DNA from: Gordonibacter sp. 28C
GTDB taxonomy: Bacteria > Actinomycetota > Coriobacteriia > Coriobacteriales > Eggerthellaceae
NCBI RefSeq assembly: GCF_003339845.1
Contig: NZ_PPTR01000003.1
Span: 310,001-374,000, forward strand
DNA: 64,000 bases
Reading direction: 5' to 3'
Below are positions 1 through 7,671 of this stretch, one piece after another; position 1 is the first letter of the stretch; each line of letters begins with the position of its first letter. The notes below the pieces were generated by a model. That model was not told where the DNA came from. It searched no databases and saw nothing but the letters and a program-made list of their open reading frames with translations. Position numbers and translations under genes: made by a program.

Positions 1-138
1 CGGCGTGCGGACCACCACGTCGTCCCCTTCCACGGACACCACGGTGCGCACCGTCCTGCCGTACTCGCTGCGCAGGATGTCCCCCGGCGCGAGCTCGGCG
101 TCGGCCAGGGGGGATGCGTCGGTAACGGGAACGAACAT
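1..138 (-). CDS. N-terminal fragment of unrecognised protein
   Basis: Reading leftward from an ATG at 138, an open frame of 46 codons runs off the window edge. It begins MFVPVTDASPLADAEL and continues with an acidic, valine-rich stretch that could be a small beta-barrel. An AGGTGA ribosome-binding site lies about 5 bases upstream of the ATG. I do not recognise the family from this fragment. It is transcribed in the same direction as the MoeA-like gene, but a hairpin at 192-220 lies between them, so it probably has its own promoter in the AT-rich stretch 145-190. Confidence 0.6.
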   Translation of the reverse strand, partial: MFVPVTDASPLADAELAPGDILRSEYGRTVRTVVSVEGDDVVVRTP

Positions 139-191
139 GCAATCACCTATTCTATACACAATCAAGAATATATATGTTCCAGATTAATATG

Positions 192-220
192 GCCCCGAGG
201 GCAAATCAAGCCCTCGGGGC
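192..220 (-). terminator. Hairpin downstream of moeA-like gene
   Basis: Perfect 11-bp inverted repeat (GCCCCGAGGGC / GCCCTCGGGGC) with a 7-base loop. On the minus strand it is followed by ATATTAATCT, a weak U tract. It sits 145 bases past the stop of the MoeA-like gene and is the best candidate for its terminator. Confidence 0.5.
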
Positions 221-364
221 GCATGTTTCATAGAAAAGTTGACGTTTCGGCTATTCGTTGCATCCTGCAAGGCCCTCGCGCACCGACAAGCGTGTCGCGG
301 AACCCCTTCCCCCCGTTCGGCGGAGATCGAAACCCGATCCCCGCCGGAGAGGCCTTGGCTTTGC

Positions 365-1768
365 TTATCGCAGCTCCACCTCGATCACGTCCCCCACCGC
401 CGGGGGCTCGATGCCGGGGCCGGAGGGCAGCAGGTAGTAGGCGTTGGCAGCCTGGGCCTCGACCGACCCCGGCCGGCCGGCCAGAGGCGCGGCTTCCAAC
501 ACGCCGTCGGCGCCCACGGACAGGCTCAGCATCTTGACGCCGAAGAACTCGGGTTCCCCGGGACCCGCGGACGCGGCGCGCGCGGGCGGATGCTCGAGCG
601 GGCGCGCCTCGCCGGGCAGCGGCTCGCCCGGCTCGGGCTTGGGGGCCGAGCCGGGGCCGCCCTGCGGGAACGGAGCCGCCAGGCGCGCCGGGATGCGCGG
701 AACCTCGGGCTCGAGGCCCAGGAACGTGCGCATGAGCGGGCGCAGGTAGAAGTTCAGCGTGAACGAAGCCCCGCCCGAGGGGCCGGAGATGCCCACGATG
801 GGCACGCCGTCCACCAGCGCGTACGAGCTGTGATGGCCGGGGCCGTGGTTCGTCTGGTGGCAGATGATGTCGCCCAGCTCCTCCATCACCTCGCACGACC
901 AGTCGTCGGACCCCTTGGACGATCCGGCGTTCAGCACCACGATGTCGGCCACCTCGCAGGCGCGCTCGATGGCCTGCCGGATGGCGTCCCGCGCGTCGCG
1001 CACGATGCCGAACGGCACGAACTCACCGCCCCACGCTTCCACCTTGGCGCGCACGAGAATGCTGTTCGTCTCGAAGTTCTTGCCTCGCGCCGCGAACGCC
1101 TCCGGCTTGTCGGGGTTGAACGGCACACCGGGCGGCACCAGCTCGTTGCCGGTGGGGATGAAGGCCACGCGCGGCTTGCGAACCACGGGCACGACGGCGT
1201 TGTTGCCGCTCGCGATGCGCGCCGCCAGATCGGGCGTGACGAGCGAGCCGGCCTCGGCGATGACGTCGAGGCGCTTCATCTGGCCGCCCGCCGGACGCGT
1301 GCCGGCGAATCGGCGCGACGGCGCGGCGTCGACGGCCACGCGCCGCTCGTCGTCCGACACCCGCACGTGCTCCACCACGATGGCGGCGTCGAAGCCCTCC
1401 GGCATGGCCACGCCCGTGTTGGCGAACTCCCAGTCCGTACCGCGCACCCAAGCCGACGTGTCGGGCAGCGCGCCCGGCTCGAGCCCCTCGAAGTCCCGCC
1501 AGTGCACGGCGATGGAATCCATACCGCAGGTCAGGCAGCTGGGAACGTCGCACTGGGCGCGCACGTCGTAGGCCAGCACGCGGCCCACGGCATCGGCGAC
1601 GGGCACCGTCTCGGCGAGCTTGCGTCCGATTTCGCGCCGATGGCCCTCGGCGTCCTGCGGCCCGTCGGCCGCGACGTCGCCCCAGCCGAAGCCGTCGCCC
1701 AAACGCGCGAGCATCTGCTCGACGGCCTGCTCGCGCGTCAGTTGGATGTGGTTCGAATGGTCTCTCAT
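365..1768 (-). CDS. moeA: MoeA-like molybdopterin molybdotransferase
   Basis: A 467-residue protein with the MoeA architecture. MoeA inserts molybdenum into adenylylated molybdopterin in the cytoplasm. The family motif MDGYAV appears as MDSIAV (residues 83-88), the TGAPLP-type motif as NTGVAMPEGFDA (117-128), and the MogA-fold core as NAGSSKGSDDW near residue 275. A GPSGG segment stands where the family usually has PGNPVS, and a C-terminal beta-domain closes the protein. I chose the ATG at 1768 because GAGGAT lies just upstream and homology begins there; an in-frame start further up at 1891 would add 41 residues of low-complexity sequence. The departures from consensus at MDGYAV and the PGNP loop suggest a divergent paralogue, so the exact step is less certain than the family. 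A molybdoenzyme cluster at 50-52 kb gives it a plausible client. Confidence 0.8.
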   Translation of the reverse strand: MRDHSNHIQLTREQAVEQMLARLGDGFGWGDVAADGPQDAEGHRREIGRKLAETVPVADAVGRVLAYDVRAQCDVPSCLTCGMDSIAVHWRDFEGLEPGALPDTSAWVRGTDWEFANTGVAMPEGFDAAIVVEHVRVSDDERRVAVDAAPSRRFAGTRPAGGQMKRLDVIAEAGSLVTPDLAARIASGNNAVVPVVRKPRVAFIPTGNELVPPGVPFNPDKPEAFAARGKNFETNSILVRAKVEAWGGEFVPFGIVRDARDAIRQAIERACEVADIVVLNAGSSKGSDDWSCEVMEELGDIICHQTNHGPGHHSSYALVDGVPIVGISGPSGGASFTLNFYLRPLMRTFLGLEPEVPRIPARLAAPFPQGGPGSAPKPEPGEPLPGEARPLEHPPARAASAGPGEPEFFGVKMLSLSVGADGVLEAAPLAGRPGSVEAQAANAYYLLPSGPGIEPPAVGDVIEVELR

Positions 1769-1973
1769 GAATCCTCTTTCCCTTGCTCCCACGTGGGCGG
1801 CGCGATCTCCCGCAGCGCGCTCCGCACCGACGAAGCACACTATATCCCAATGGGAATAATATACACCATGATGATCCGACCTCGAGGACAATATAGAGGG
1901 AAACCTCGTGCATGCCGGCTAACGATCAAGCGTCGCAATAGGCGGTTTTCCAAAAAACCTATTCCCGATCAAA

Positions 1974-1979
1974 ATTATA
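1974..1979 (-). promoter_or_regulatory. Putative -10 box of moeA-like gene
   Basis: A perfect TATAAT on the minus strand lies about 205 bases upstream of the MoeA-like start. It is embedded in a 14-bp sequence (GTCAAGTATAATTT) that recurs exactly upstream of secDF at 31186-31199. No good -35 box is visible. An imperfect palindrome TATCCCAATGGGAATA around 1841-1856, between this box and the gene, could be an operator. Confidence 0.4.
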
Positions 1980-1980
1980 C

Positions 1981-2009
1981 TTGACTAAGAATAAATTAGG
2001 CGTTAAGAT
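1981..2009 (+). promoter_or_regulatory. Sigma-70-type promoter, candidate sRNA
   Basis: TTGACT at 1981-1986, a 17-base spacer, then TAAGAT at 2004-2009. It abuts the divergent -10 box for the MoeA-like gene. The nearest downstream gene is 660 bases away and has its own promoter (2285-2313), so this promoter probably makes a separate short transcript. Confidence 0.45.
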
Positions 2010-2015
2010 AATCAT

Positions 2016-2117
2016 CGAGCAAGGATCGACCCCGACGTTTCTCCTCTCTCTCGTCGATTCTCCTCTCACTCGTCTGCGTCGAGGCCGCCTCCCCCTAGCG
2101 GCCTCGACCGCGTTTTG
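2016..2117 (+). ncRNA. Candidate small RNA with CU-rich segment
   Basis: This is the interval from the expected start point of the promoter at 1981-2009 to a hairpin at 2078-2108. The hairpin has 11-bp perfect arms (GTCGAGGCCGC / GCGGCCTCGAC) and is followed by CGCGTTTTGCG, which could act as a terminator. Between them, 2038-2070 is almost pure C and U with two TCTCCTC runs, complementary to Shine-Dalgarno sequences. No convincing reading frame is present. The call is inference from promoter, hairpin and composition only. Confidence 0.3.
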
Positions 2118-2284
2118 CGTTGCTTTCACGAAACGGCTAGGCGAAAGCCCGCCTATCTCGGCGATTTCTTTCCACTCGCCCGCAGCAGCCGCTTCCGCGC
2201 CCCCTGACTTTCCGGCCCTCCACCCCGCCGCCCTCTCTCGCTCCACAGTTCTGCCAAACTGTCCGGCTTTGCCGAACACCATGG

Positions 2285-2313
2285 TTGCGCGACGGTGCCG
2301 AGGCGGCTACAAT
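2285..2313 (+). promoter_or_regulatory. Promoter of the ribU riboswitch leader
   Basis: TTGCGC at 2285-2290, a 17-base spacer, and TACAAT at 2308-2313. Transcription would start near 2320, a few bases before the first stem of the FMN riboswitch, which is the normal layout. Confidence 0.6.
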
Positions 2314-2327
2314 GGGCCCCGATGGAT

Positions 2328-2518
2328 TCTGTTTCAGGGCGAGGTGAAATTCCTCACTGGCGGTAATCGGACAGCCGGCGTTCGCGCCGAGCCAAGCCGA
2401 GAGTCCGCGACCCTGCGAAGGCGCGTCCCGCTCGGCCCCGCGTCGAACGAGCACCCGACCAGGCTGACACCGGTGAAACTCCGGGACCAACGGTTAAAGT
2501 CCGGATGGAAGAGGCAGA
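2328..2518 (+). promoter_or_regulatory. FMN riboswitch (RFN element)
   Basis: The conserved RFN signatures occur in order: AGGGCGAGGTGAAATTCCTC then GGCGGTAAT at 2336-2368, GAGTCCGCGACCC near 2400, ACCGGTGAAACTCCGG near 2468-2484, and GGTTAAAGTCCGGATGGAAGA to about 2512. The outer stem pairs TCTGTTTC (2328-2335) with GAGGCAGA (2511-2518) using two G-U pairs. The element binds FMN and normally represses riboflavin synthesis or uptake genes when FMN is plentiful. Here it precedes a terminator and the RibU-like transporter, so it explains regulation of the whole ECF operon. Confidence 0.93.
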
Positions 2519-2569
2519 CGTCGCAAGCTGCGACCGCGTCCCCGCGACCGGTCGGATCCCTGCGAATCA

Positions 2570-2616
2570 CAAGCCCGTATGACAGGAGTGGAATTCATAC
2601 GGGCTTGTTTCTTTTT
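2570..2616 (+). terminator. Riboswitch-controlled attenuator terminator
   Basis: Perfect stem CAAGCCCGTATG (2570-2581) / CATACGGGCTTG (2596-2607) followed by TTTCTTTTT. It lies between the FMN aptamer and the ribU start, so FMN binding presumably lets this terminator form. Confidence 0.88.
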
Positions 2617-2673
2617 CTGCGAGGCTGGAAACGAACCCGATAGATCCGAGCCTCGCGGGAAGAAGGTGCCGAC

Positions 2674-3261
2674 ATGGCAGAGAACGCGCAGAACCTCGAA
2701 TTCACGAACACGAACAAATGGGACACCCGGCAGCTGGTGACGATGGCGCTCATGTGCGCCATCGCGGCGCTGCTGTCGTTCATCCAGATCCCGCTCATAC
2801 CCGGCGTGACGTTCCTCACCTACGACCCCTCGCTCATGCCGGCCATGGTGTGCGGCTTCGCCTTCGGGCCGGGCGCGGGCATCGCGGTGGGCGCCATCGC
2901 GGCGGTCATCCACGGGCTCATCCTGGGCGAATGGGTGGGCTCACTCATGAACATCGTGGCCACCCTGTGCTTCGTGTGGCCGGCGGCGGCCATCTACCGC
3001 CGCAAGCGCACGTTCAAGCGCGGCGTGGTCGGCCTGGCGGTGGGCGTGCTGGCCGCCACGGCGGGCGCCGTCGTCGCCAACCTCACCATCGGCGTGCTGT
3101 TCTGGTACGGCAGCGTCGACGTCATCCTGCCCATGCTGCTGCCGGCCATCCTGCCGTTCAACCTGGTGAAGGGCGTGGTGAACGCCGTGCTCACCCTGAT
3201 TGTGTACAAGGCTGTGTCCAACCTGATAACCCCGAAGAAGGCCCAGGTCAAAGGACACTAG
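2674..3261 (+). CDS. ribU: Riboflavin ECF transporter S component RibU
   Basis: A 195-residue integral membrane protein with about six hydrophobic segments. It carries the RibU-type pattern PGVTFLTYDPSLMPAM and FGPGAG in the first third. RibU binds riboflavin in the membrane and docks onto an energising EcfA-A-T module. The FMN riboswitch directly upstream makes the substrate assignment strong. A GAAGAAGG ribosome-binding site precedes the ATG. The fused ATPase and EcfT follow after 55 bases in the same direction, so the S subunit probably has a dedicated module, although EcfA-A-T modules are often shared by several S components. Confidence 0.9.
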   Translation: MAENAQNLEFTNTNKWDTRQLVTMALMCAIAALLSFIQIPLIPGVTFLTYDPSLMPAMVCGFAFGPGAGIAVGAIAAVIHGLILGEWVGSLMNIVATLCFVWPAAAIYRRKRTFKRGVVGLAVGVLAATAGAVVANLTIGVLFWYGSVDVILPMLLPAILPFNLVKGVVNAVLTLIVYKAVSNLITPKKAQVKGH

Positions 3262-3316
3262 AGCCACAGCCTGAACCGATTGCGACCCGTACGCGGGCAG
3301 TGAGGAAGCGCACGTT

Positions 3317-5329
3317 ATGATCGACTGCACGGACATCGAGTTCACCTACGACGGCGAGCGCCTCGCGCTCGCCGGGGTCGACCTCCAAGTGGAGGCGGGC
3401 GAGTTCGTCTGCATCCTGGGCGGCAACGGCAGCGGCAAGAGCACGCTGGCGAAGCATTTGAACGCGCTGCTGCTGCCCGACAAGGGCAGCGTGACGGTGG
3501 ACGGCTACAGCACCGCCGATCCCCGCAGCGTCTACCGCATACGCTCCACCGCCGGCATGGTGTTCCAGAACCCCGACGACCAGCTGGTGGCGTCGCTCGT
3601 GGAGGACGACGTGGCGTTCGGCCCGGAGAACCTGGGCGTTGAAACCGCCGAACTGGTCCGACGCGTGGAAGACTCCCTTCGACAGGTGGGCCTCGTCGGG
3701 TTCGAGACGCACGAGACGCATGCGCTGTCGGGCGGGCAGAAGCAGCGCGTGGCCATCGCGGGCGTGCTTGCGATGCAGCCGAAGGTGCTTGTCTTGGACG
3801 AGGCGTCGGCCATGCTCGACCCGCGCGGGCGCAAAGGGCTCATGCGCGTGTGCAAGGAGCTCAACGCCCAGGGCATGGCCGTGGTCATGATCACCCACTT
3901 CATGGAGGAGGCCGCCGAGGCCGACCGCGTGGTGGTGCTCGACCACGGCAAGGTGGCATGCCAAGGCGCGCCCCAGGACGTGCTCGTGCGCACCGACGTG
4001 CTGGCGAACCTCAACCTTGAAGTTCCCTTCGCCTGCGACCTGTCGCTCAAGCTGCAAGGGCTGGGCCTGGATGTTCCCACCTGCGTGAAGGAAGCCCAGC
4101 TCGTCGATGCCGTGACGGCCGCGATCGGCGAGGGGAGTTTCCCCTCCGTCATCCTGAGCGAAGCGACCGAAGGGAGCGCAGTCGAAGGATCCCGTGCGGC
4201 GCCAGCCGTGACGTTCCCTGCTAACGCCGCACGGGATCCTTCGACTCCGTGCCTGCGGCACTCCGCTCAGGATGACAACTCGGACGACGTCGCGATAGCG
4301 TTCGAGAGCGTGTCCTTCACCTACAGCCCCTCCAAGGGCAAGCGCAAACGCGGCAAGCGGGCGAAGGCCGAAGCCGAGGGGGGCAAGCGGGCCGATTGGG
4401 GCAACGACCCCGACGCCGTGTGGGCCCTGCACGACATAAGCTTCTCCGTCCGGCGCGGGGAGTTCTTCGGCATCGCCGGGCACACGGGGTCGGGCAAATC
4501 GACCCTCATCCAGCACATGAACGGCATCCTGCACCCCACCTGCGGGCGCGTGCTGGTGGAGGGGCGCGACGTGGCCGACAAGGCCCAGGCCGCCAGCGTG
4601 CGCGCCGACGTGGGCGTGGTGTTCCAGTACCCCGAGCACCAGCTGTTCGCCGACACCGTGTACAACGACGTGGCGTTCGGCCCCCGCAACCTGAAGCTCT
4701 CCGACGACGAGGTGGACGCGCGCGTGCGTGAGTCGCTCGAGCTCGTGCGGCTCGACTTCGACGAGGTGCAGGGCCTGAGCCCCTTCGAGCTCTCGGGCGG
4801 CCAGCAGCGCCGCGTGGCGTTCGCGGGCGTGCTGGCCATGCGCCCGGGCATCCTCGTGCTGGACGAGCCCGTGGCCGGCCTCGACCCGGCGGCGCGGCGC
4901 GACTTCCTGGCCCTCATCGCCCACCTGCACGAGCAGGGCCGCACGGTGGTCATGATCTCGCACAGCATGGACGACCTGGCCGAGCGCTGCGACCGCGTGC
5001 TCGTGCTGAACGAGGGGGAGACGTTCGAGGTGGGCACGCCGGGCGACGTGTTCCTGCGCGCCGGCGAGCTCAACGGCATCGGGCTGGGCATTCCCGCCGC
5101 GCAGCGCGTGGCGAACAGTTTGCGCGAACGGGGCCTTCCCCTCCCCGCAGGCGTCCTGTTCGACAGCGGGTCGCTGGCGCGCGCCCTCGTCGATCTGGCG
5201 GACGACGCGGCGGCGGACGGTCGCGGCTCCGGGAGCGGCGCGGAGGCCGGCGGCCCCGGCAATCCGTCCGCCGTCGGCGGCGCGGCGGGCGGCCTCGAAA
5301 GCGGCGGCTCCGAAGGCGGCGCGCGATGA
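3317..5329 (+). CDS. Fused EcfA1-EcfA2 ATPase of ECF transporter
   Basis: A 670-residue protein with two complete ABC ATPase domains, normally separate EcfA1 and EcfA2 subunits. Domain 1 has Walker A GGNGSGKST (35-43), signature LSGGQ (138-142) and Walker B LVLDEAS (159-165). Domain 2 has Walker A GHTGSGKST (about 388-396), signature LSGGQ (about 492) and a LVLDEP Walker B. The fused ATPases power vitamin uptake with EcfT and RibU. The linker is unusual: residues about 278-320 are encoded by a 129-bp interspersed inverted-repeat element inserted in frame, followed by a Lys/Arg-rich stretch. The C-terminal tail is Gly/Ser/Ala-rich and apparently disordered. The stop overlaps the ecfT start (ATGA). 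Confidence 0.92.
   Translation: MIDCTDIEFTYDGERLALAGVDLQVEAGEFVCILGGNGSGKSTLAKHLNALLLPDKGSVTVDGYSTADPRSVYRIRSTAGMVFQNPDDQLVASLVEDDVAFGPENLGVETAELVRRVEDSLRQVGLVGFETHETHALSGGQKQRVAIAGVLAMQPKVLVLDEASAMLDPRGRKGLMRVCKELNAQGMAVVMITHFMEEAAEADRVVVLDHGKVACQGAPQDVLVRTDVLANLNLEVPFACDLSLKLQGLGLDVPTCVKEAQLVDAVTAAIGEGSFPSVILSEATEGSAVEGSRAAPAVTFPANAARDPSTPCLRHSAQDDNSDDVAIAFESVSFTYSPSKGKRKRGKRAKAEAEGGKRADWGNDPDAVWALHDISFSVRRGEFFGIAGHTGSGKSTLIQHMNGILHPTCGRVLVEGRDVADKAQAASVRADVGVVFQYPEHQLFADTVYNDVAFGPRNLKLSDDEVDARVRESLELVRLDFDEVQGLSPFELSGGQQRRVAFAGVLAMRPGILVLDEPVAGLDPAARRDFLALIAHLHEQGRTVVMISHSMDDLAERCDRVLVLNEGETFEVGTPGDVFLRAGELNGIGLGIPAAQRVANSLRERGLPLPAGVLFDSGSLARALVDLADDAAADGRGSGSGAEAGGPGNPSAVGGAAGGLESGGSEGGAR
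4148..4276 (+). repeat. In-frame palindromic repeat inside ecfAA
   Basis: A 129-bp element, exactly 43 codons, bounded by GTCATCCTGAGCG and its complement CGCTCAGGATGAC. It contains perfect 21-bp inner arms at 4181-4201 and 4225-4245, starting GTCGAAGGATCCCGTG. A half copy lies at 14037-14091. The structure resembles a non-autonomous miniature element. It is translated here as part of the interdomain linker. Confidence 0.8.
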
Positions 5330-6123
5330 ACGTGTTCTCCTTCGGCAGTTACTATCCGGGGACGAGCCCCCTGCACCGCATGGATCCGCGTGCGAAGCTG
5401 CTGCTGGGCATCGTCTTCATCGTCGTGGCGCTCGCCGCCCACCACGCCGCCGCGCTCGGCGTGGTGGCCGTGTTCGTGGCGGGCTTCTACCTGCTGTCGC
5501 GCATCCCTTTGAAAAACGCGGCGAAGTCGCTCGCCCCCCTGCTGTTCATCGTGGTGGTGGCCTCGCTGCTGAACCTGTTCGTGGTGCAGGGAGGGCCCGT
5601 GATATTCGAATGGGCGTTCATCCGCATCTCGGAAGGGGGCGTGCAGTCGTGCCTGACCATCGCCGCGCGCCTCGTGCTCATCCTGCTGGGCATGAGCCTG
5701 GTCACCATGACCACCATGACGCTCGATCTGACCGAGGCGCTCGAGAGGCTGCTTTCCCCCTTCGCCCGCTTCGGGCTGCCCGCCCACGAACTGGGCATGA
5801 TCATGGGCATCGCGCTGCGGTTCCTGCCGCAGTTCGCAAGCGAGCTCGTGACCATCTACCATGCCCAGGTCAGCCGCGGCGCCGCGCTGGCGAGCAGCCC
5901 CGTGAAGGGCATGCGCATGCTGTCTTCGCTCATGGTCCCCCTGTTCACCAGCGCGTTTCGCCATGCGGAGACGCTTTCCGCCGCCATGGACGCGCGCTGC
6001 TACCACGGCGGCGCGGGGCGGACCCGCCTGCACCCCCTGAAGTTCTCGGTGCGCGACGGCGCGGCCGTGGCCGTGCTGGCCGTGCTGGCCGCGTGCGTGG
6101 GCGCGGCGGACGTGCTGTTTTAG
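5326..6123 (+). CDS. ecfT: EcfT transmembrane component
   Basis: A 265-residue membrane protein of the EcfT (CbiQ) family. EcfT couples the cytoplasmic ATPases to the substrate-binding S component. The N-terminal motif LHRMDPRAKLL matches the family start. Several hydrophobic segments follow, then the two coupling-helix motifs, here AQVSRGA (about residue 184) and AMDARCY (about 225), in place of the usual paired ARG motifs. The gene overlaps the fused ATPase by 4 bases and is the last member of the riboswitch-controlled operon. Confidence 0.92.
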   Translation: MNVFSFGSYYPGTSPLHRMDPRAKLLLGIVFIVVALAAHHAAALGVVAVFVAGFYLLSRIPLKNAAKSLAPLLFIVVVASLLNLFVVQGGPVIFEWAFIRISEGGVQSCLTIAARLVLILLGMSLVTMTTMTLDLTEALERLLSPFARFGLPAHELGMIMGIALRFLPQFASELVTIYHAQVSRGAALASSPVKGMRMLSSLMVPLFTSAFRHAETLSAAMDARCYHGGAGRTRLHPLKFSVRDGAAVAVLAVLAACVGAADVLF

Positions 6124-6176
6124 ACCGAAAAGCCCACGGAGACGAACAACGACGATCCCGACAGACAGGAGCCCTC

Positions 6177-6587
6177 ATGACCGGAACCGAAACCGTACTC
6201 CAGTATCTCTCAGCCGTGCCCGCCTGGTACCTGGCCACCAGCGTGGACGACCAGCCCCATGTGCGCCCGTTCAGCTTCGCCGCCGAGCAGGACGGCAAGA
6301 TATGGTTCTGCACCGCCACCACGAAGGACGTGTGGGAGGAGCTCACGATCAACCGGCGCTTCGAGGCCACTTCCTGGTGGCCCGGCCACGGCTGGCTCAT
6401 CCTGCGCGGAGAGGCGGGGCTCGAAGACCGGGTTGGCGACGACATTCGCCGGGCGGGCTACGACCATATGACCGGGCTGGGCGAGCGCTACGAGGGGCCG
6501 GACGACCCCACGCTCGTGTTCTTCTCCGTCGAGAACCCGCAGGCATGGATATGCAACCACGACGAGTGGAAGCCCCTGGCCCTCTAG
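6177..6587 (+). CDS. Pyridoxamine 5'-phosphate oxidase-like protein
   Basis: A 136-residue single-domain protein of the split-barrel flavin-binding type (PNPOx-like). The pattern is N-terminal AWYLATSVDDQPHVRPFSF, then GKIWFCTATTKDVWEEL and GWLILRGEAG. Such small proteins usually bind FMN, F420 or heme; the real substrate is unknown. The ATG at 6177 is preceded by ACAGGAG. It begins 53 bases after ecfT with no terminator visible between, so it may be read through from the FMN-controlled operon, which would fit a flavoprotein. Confidence 0.8.
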   Translation: MTGTETVLQYLSAVPAWYLATSVDDQPHVRPFSFAAEQDGKIWFCTATTKDVWEELTINRRFEATSWWPGHGWLILRGEAGLEDRVGDDIRRAGYDHMTGLGERYEGPDDPTLVFFSVENPQAWICNHDEWKPLAL

Positions 6588-6604
6588 GACGTCCGCACGA
6601 CGGC

Positions 6605-6829
6605 CTAGCCCCGCCTCTCGCCGAACAGCTCCCCCACGCTCGCGCCCAAACCGTCGGCTATGCGTTTGAGCACGTCAACGGTGGGGTTGGCGGTGCCGCG
6701 CTCGATAGCTGCAAGATAGGGCCTGCTCACGCCCACCATGAGCGCGAACGTGGTCTTCGACACACCGGCCCGCGTGCGCAATTCCGCAATATTCGCGCCA
6801 AGTTGGGCTTTCAGTGTATTATTCTCCAT
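6605..6829 (-). CDS. Small XRE-family DNA-binding repressor
   Basis: A 74-residue protein that is essentially one Cro/C1-type helix-turn-helix. It begins MENNTLKAQLGANIAELR and contains VSKTTFALMVGVSRPYLAAI with the usual ERGTANPTVDVLKRIADGL tail. It would bind DNA as a dimer. An upstream in-frame start at 6898 is unlikely because a promoter-like TATAGT and a perfect palindrome lie between it and the chosen ATG. No strong ribosome-binding site is seen. It is divergent from a 64-residue unknown gene, and the shared palindrome suggests autoregulation and control of that neighbour. Confidence 0.82.
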   Translation of the reverse strand: MENNTLKAQLGANIAELRTRAGVSKTTFALMVGVSRPYLAAIERGTANPTVDVLKRIADGLGASVGELFGERRG

Positions 6830-6864
6830 GCTGGAAAAGGCTAGTATCGAGCCATGGAGATAAC

Positions 6865-6880
6865 GTAAACTATAGTTTAC
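6865..6880. promoter_or_regulatory. Palindromic operator for XRE repressor
   Basis: GTAAACTATAGTTTAC is a perfect 16-bp palindrome centred on a minus-strand TATAGT, which could be the -10 box of the XRE gene (TTGTAT lies 18 bases upstream). Its position in a divergent promoter region fits an autoregulatory operator. Confidence 0.6.
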
Positions 6881-6955
6881 AGCACACGGATAATACAACT
6901 GGCCGGTTGGTCATAGATTATCTTTCCGATCGGATATTGAGATACGGGGTTGACG

Positions 6956-7150
6956 ATGGTGCACGAGGAGTACGTACGGCAGATGGGAGCGGTAAAAACC
7001 GCGGCAGCCCGCATATTCGACCTGGCGGAAACCGAGGAAGAGGTCTGCCGCCTCGAGAAGGCCATCAACCACGAGATCATGTACCTTGCGGCCATCGCCC
7101 AGTCCGAACTGGTGAAGCCCGCAGACGGCTGGGACCAGTTCGGCCGCTGA
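6956..7150 (+). CDS. Unrecognised 64-residue protein
   Basis: A small, mostly helical, acidic protein starting MVHEEYVRQMGAVKTAAARI and ending ADGWDQFGR. No family is recognised. The start is the ATG at 6956 after ACGGGG; a TTG two codons earlier is also possible. It is divergent from the XRE repressor, with the palindromic operator between them. The pair could form a regulator-partner unit, but there is no toxin signature, so I leave the function open. Confidence 0.5.
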   Translation: MVHEEYVRQMGAVKTAAARIFDLAETEEEVCRLEKAINHEIMYLAAIAQSELVKPADGWDQFGR

Positions 7151-7265
7151 TTCGCTCCGAGAGCGCCGTCGCGCGCCGAACGCGCCGCATCGGGCCGCGC
7201 CGTGTGATGGCGCGACGTGCGCGGTCACCGCACCGTCGCACGGCGCCCGCGCACGTCGCTAGTCG

Positions 7266-7589
7266 CTAGTCGGCGAAATCGTAAAGGTCCTTCGTGGCCT
7301 GGCGGAAATCGGCGTACACCTCGGCCGCCACGCCCTCGTCCTCCACGAGCTCGAAGGCGGAAGGCTGGCCGTCGTCGTCCAGCTCCGTCACCTCCAAGAG
7401 CACGACTTCGCCCGACGACCCCGCCGGCTCGTCTTCCGACACGGGGAAGAAGAAGCCGTAGCGCCGGTCGTTGTGCAGCACGAGCCCCAAGAACTCCAGA
7501 ACGGCGTCGTCGCCGTTCTCGTCGACGAACTCGAGCGTCACGCCCTCCTCGATCGGCGGGCAGAAATTCGGGGCGCTTCCCTCGCGCAT
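7266..7589 (-). CDS. DUF1292-like acidic protein
   Basis: A 107-residue, very acidic protein. The pattern VTLEFVDENGDDAVLEFLGLVLHNDRRY followed by FFPVSEDE and VVLLEVTELDDDG matches the small DUF1292 family, whose role is unknown. I chose the ATG at 7589 because GGAAGGAGA sits 6 bases upstream; earlier in-frame starts would add a Cys/Arg-rich stretch without similarity. It lies just downstream of the membrane LuxR gene on the same strand, 82 bases away. Confidence 0.7.
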   Translation of the reverse strand: MREGSAPNFCPPIEEGVTLEFVDENGDDAVLEFLGLVLHNDRRYGFFFPVSEDEPAGSSGEVVLLEVTELDDDGQPSAFELVEDEGVAAEVYADFRQATKDLYDFAD

Positions 7590-7671
7590 GCGCGTCTCCT
7601 TCCTCGCGGGACCCCGCGCGCCCATCGCGGCGCGGGTCCTTGTTTTCCCTGAGCAGCATAGCATATCGGCA

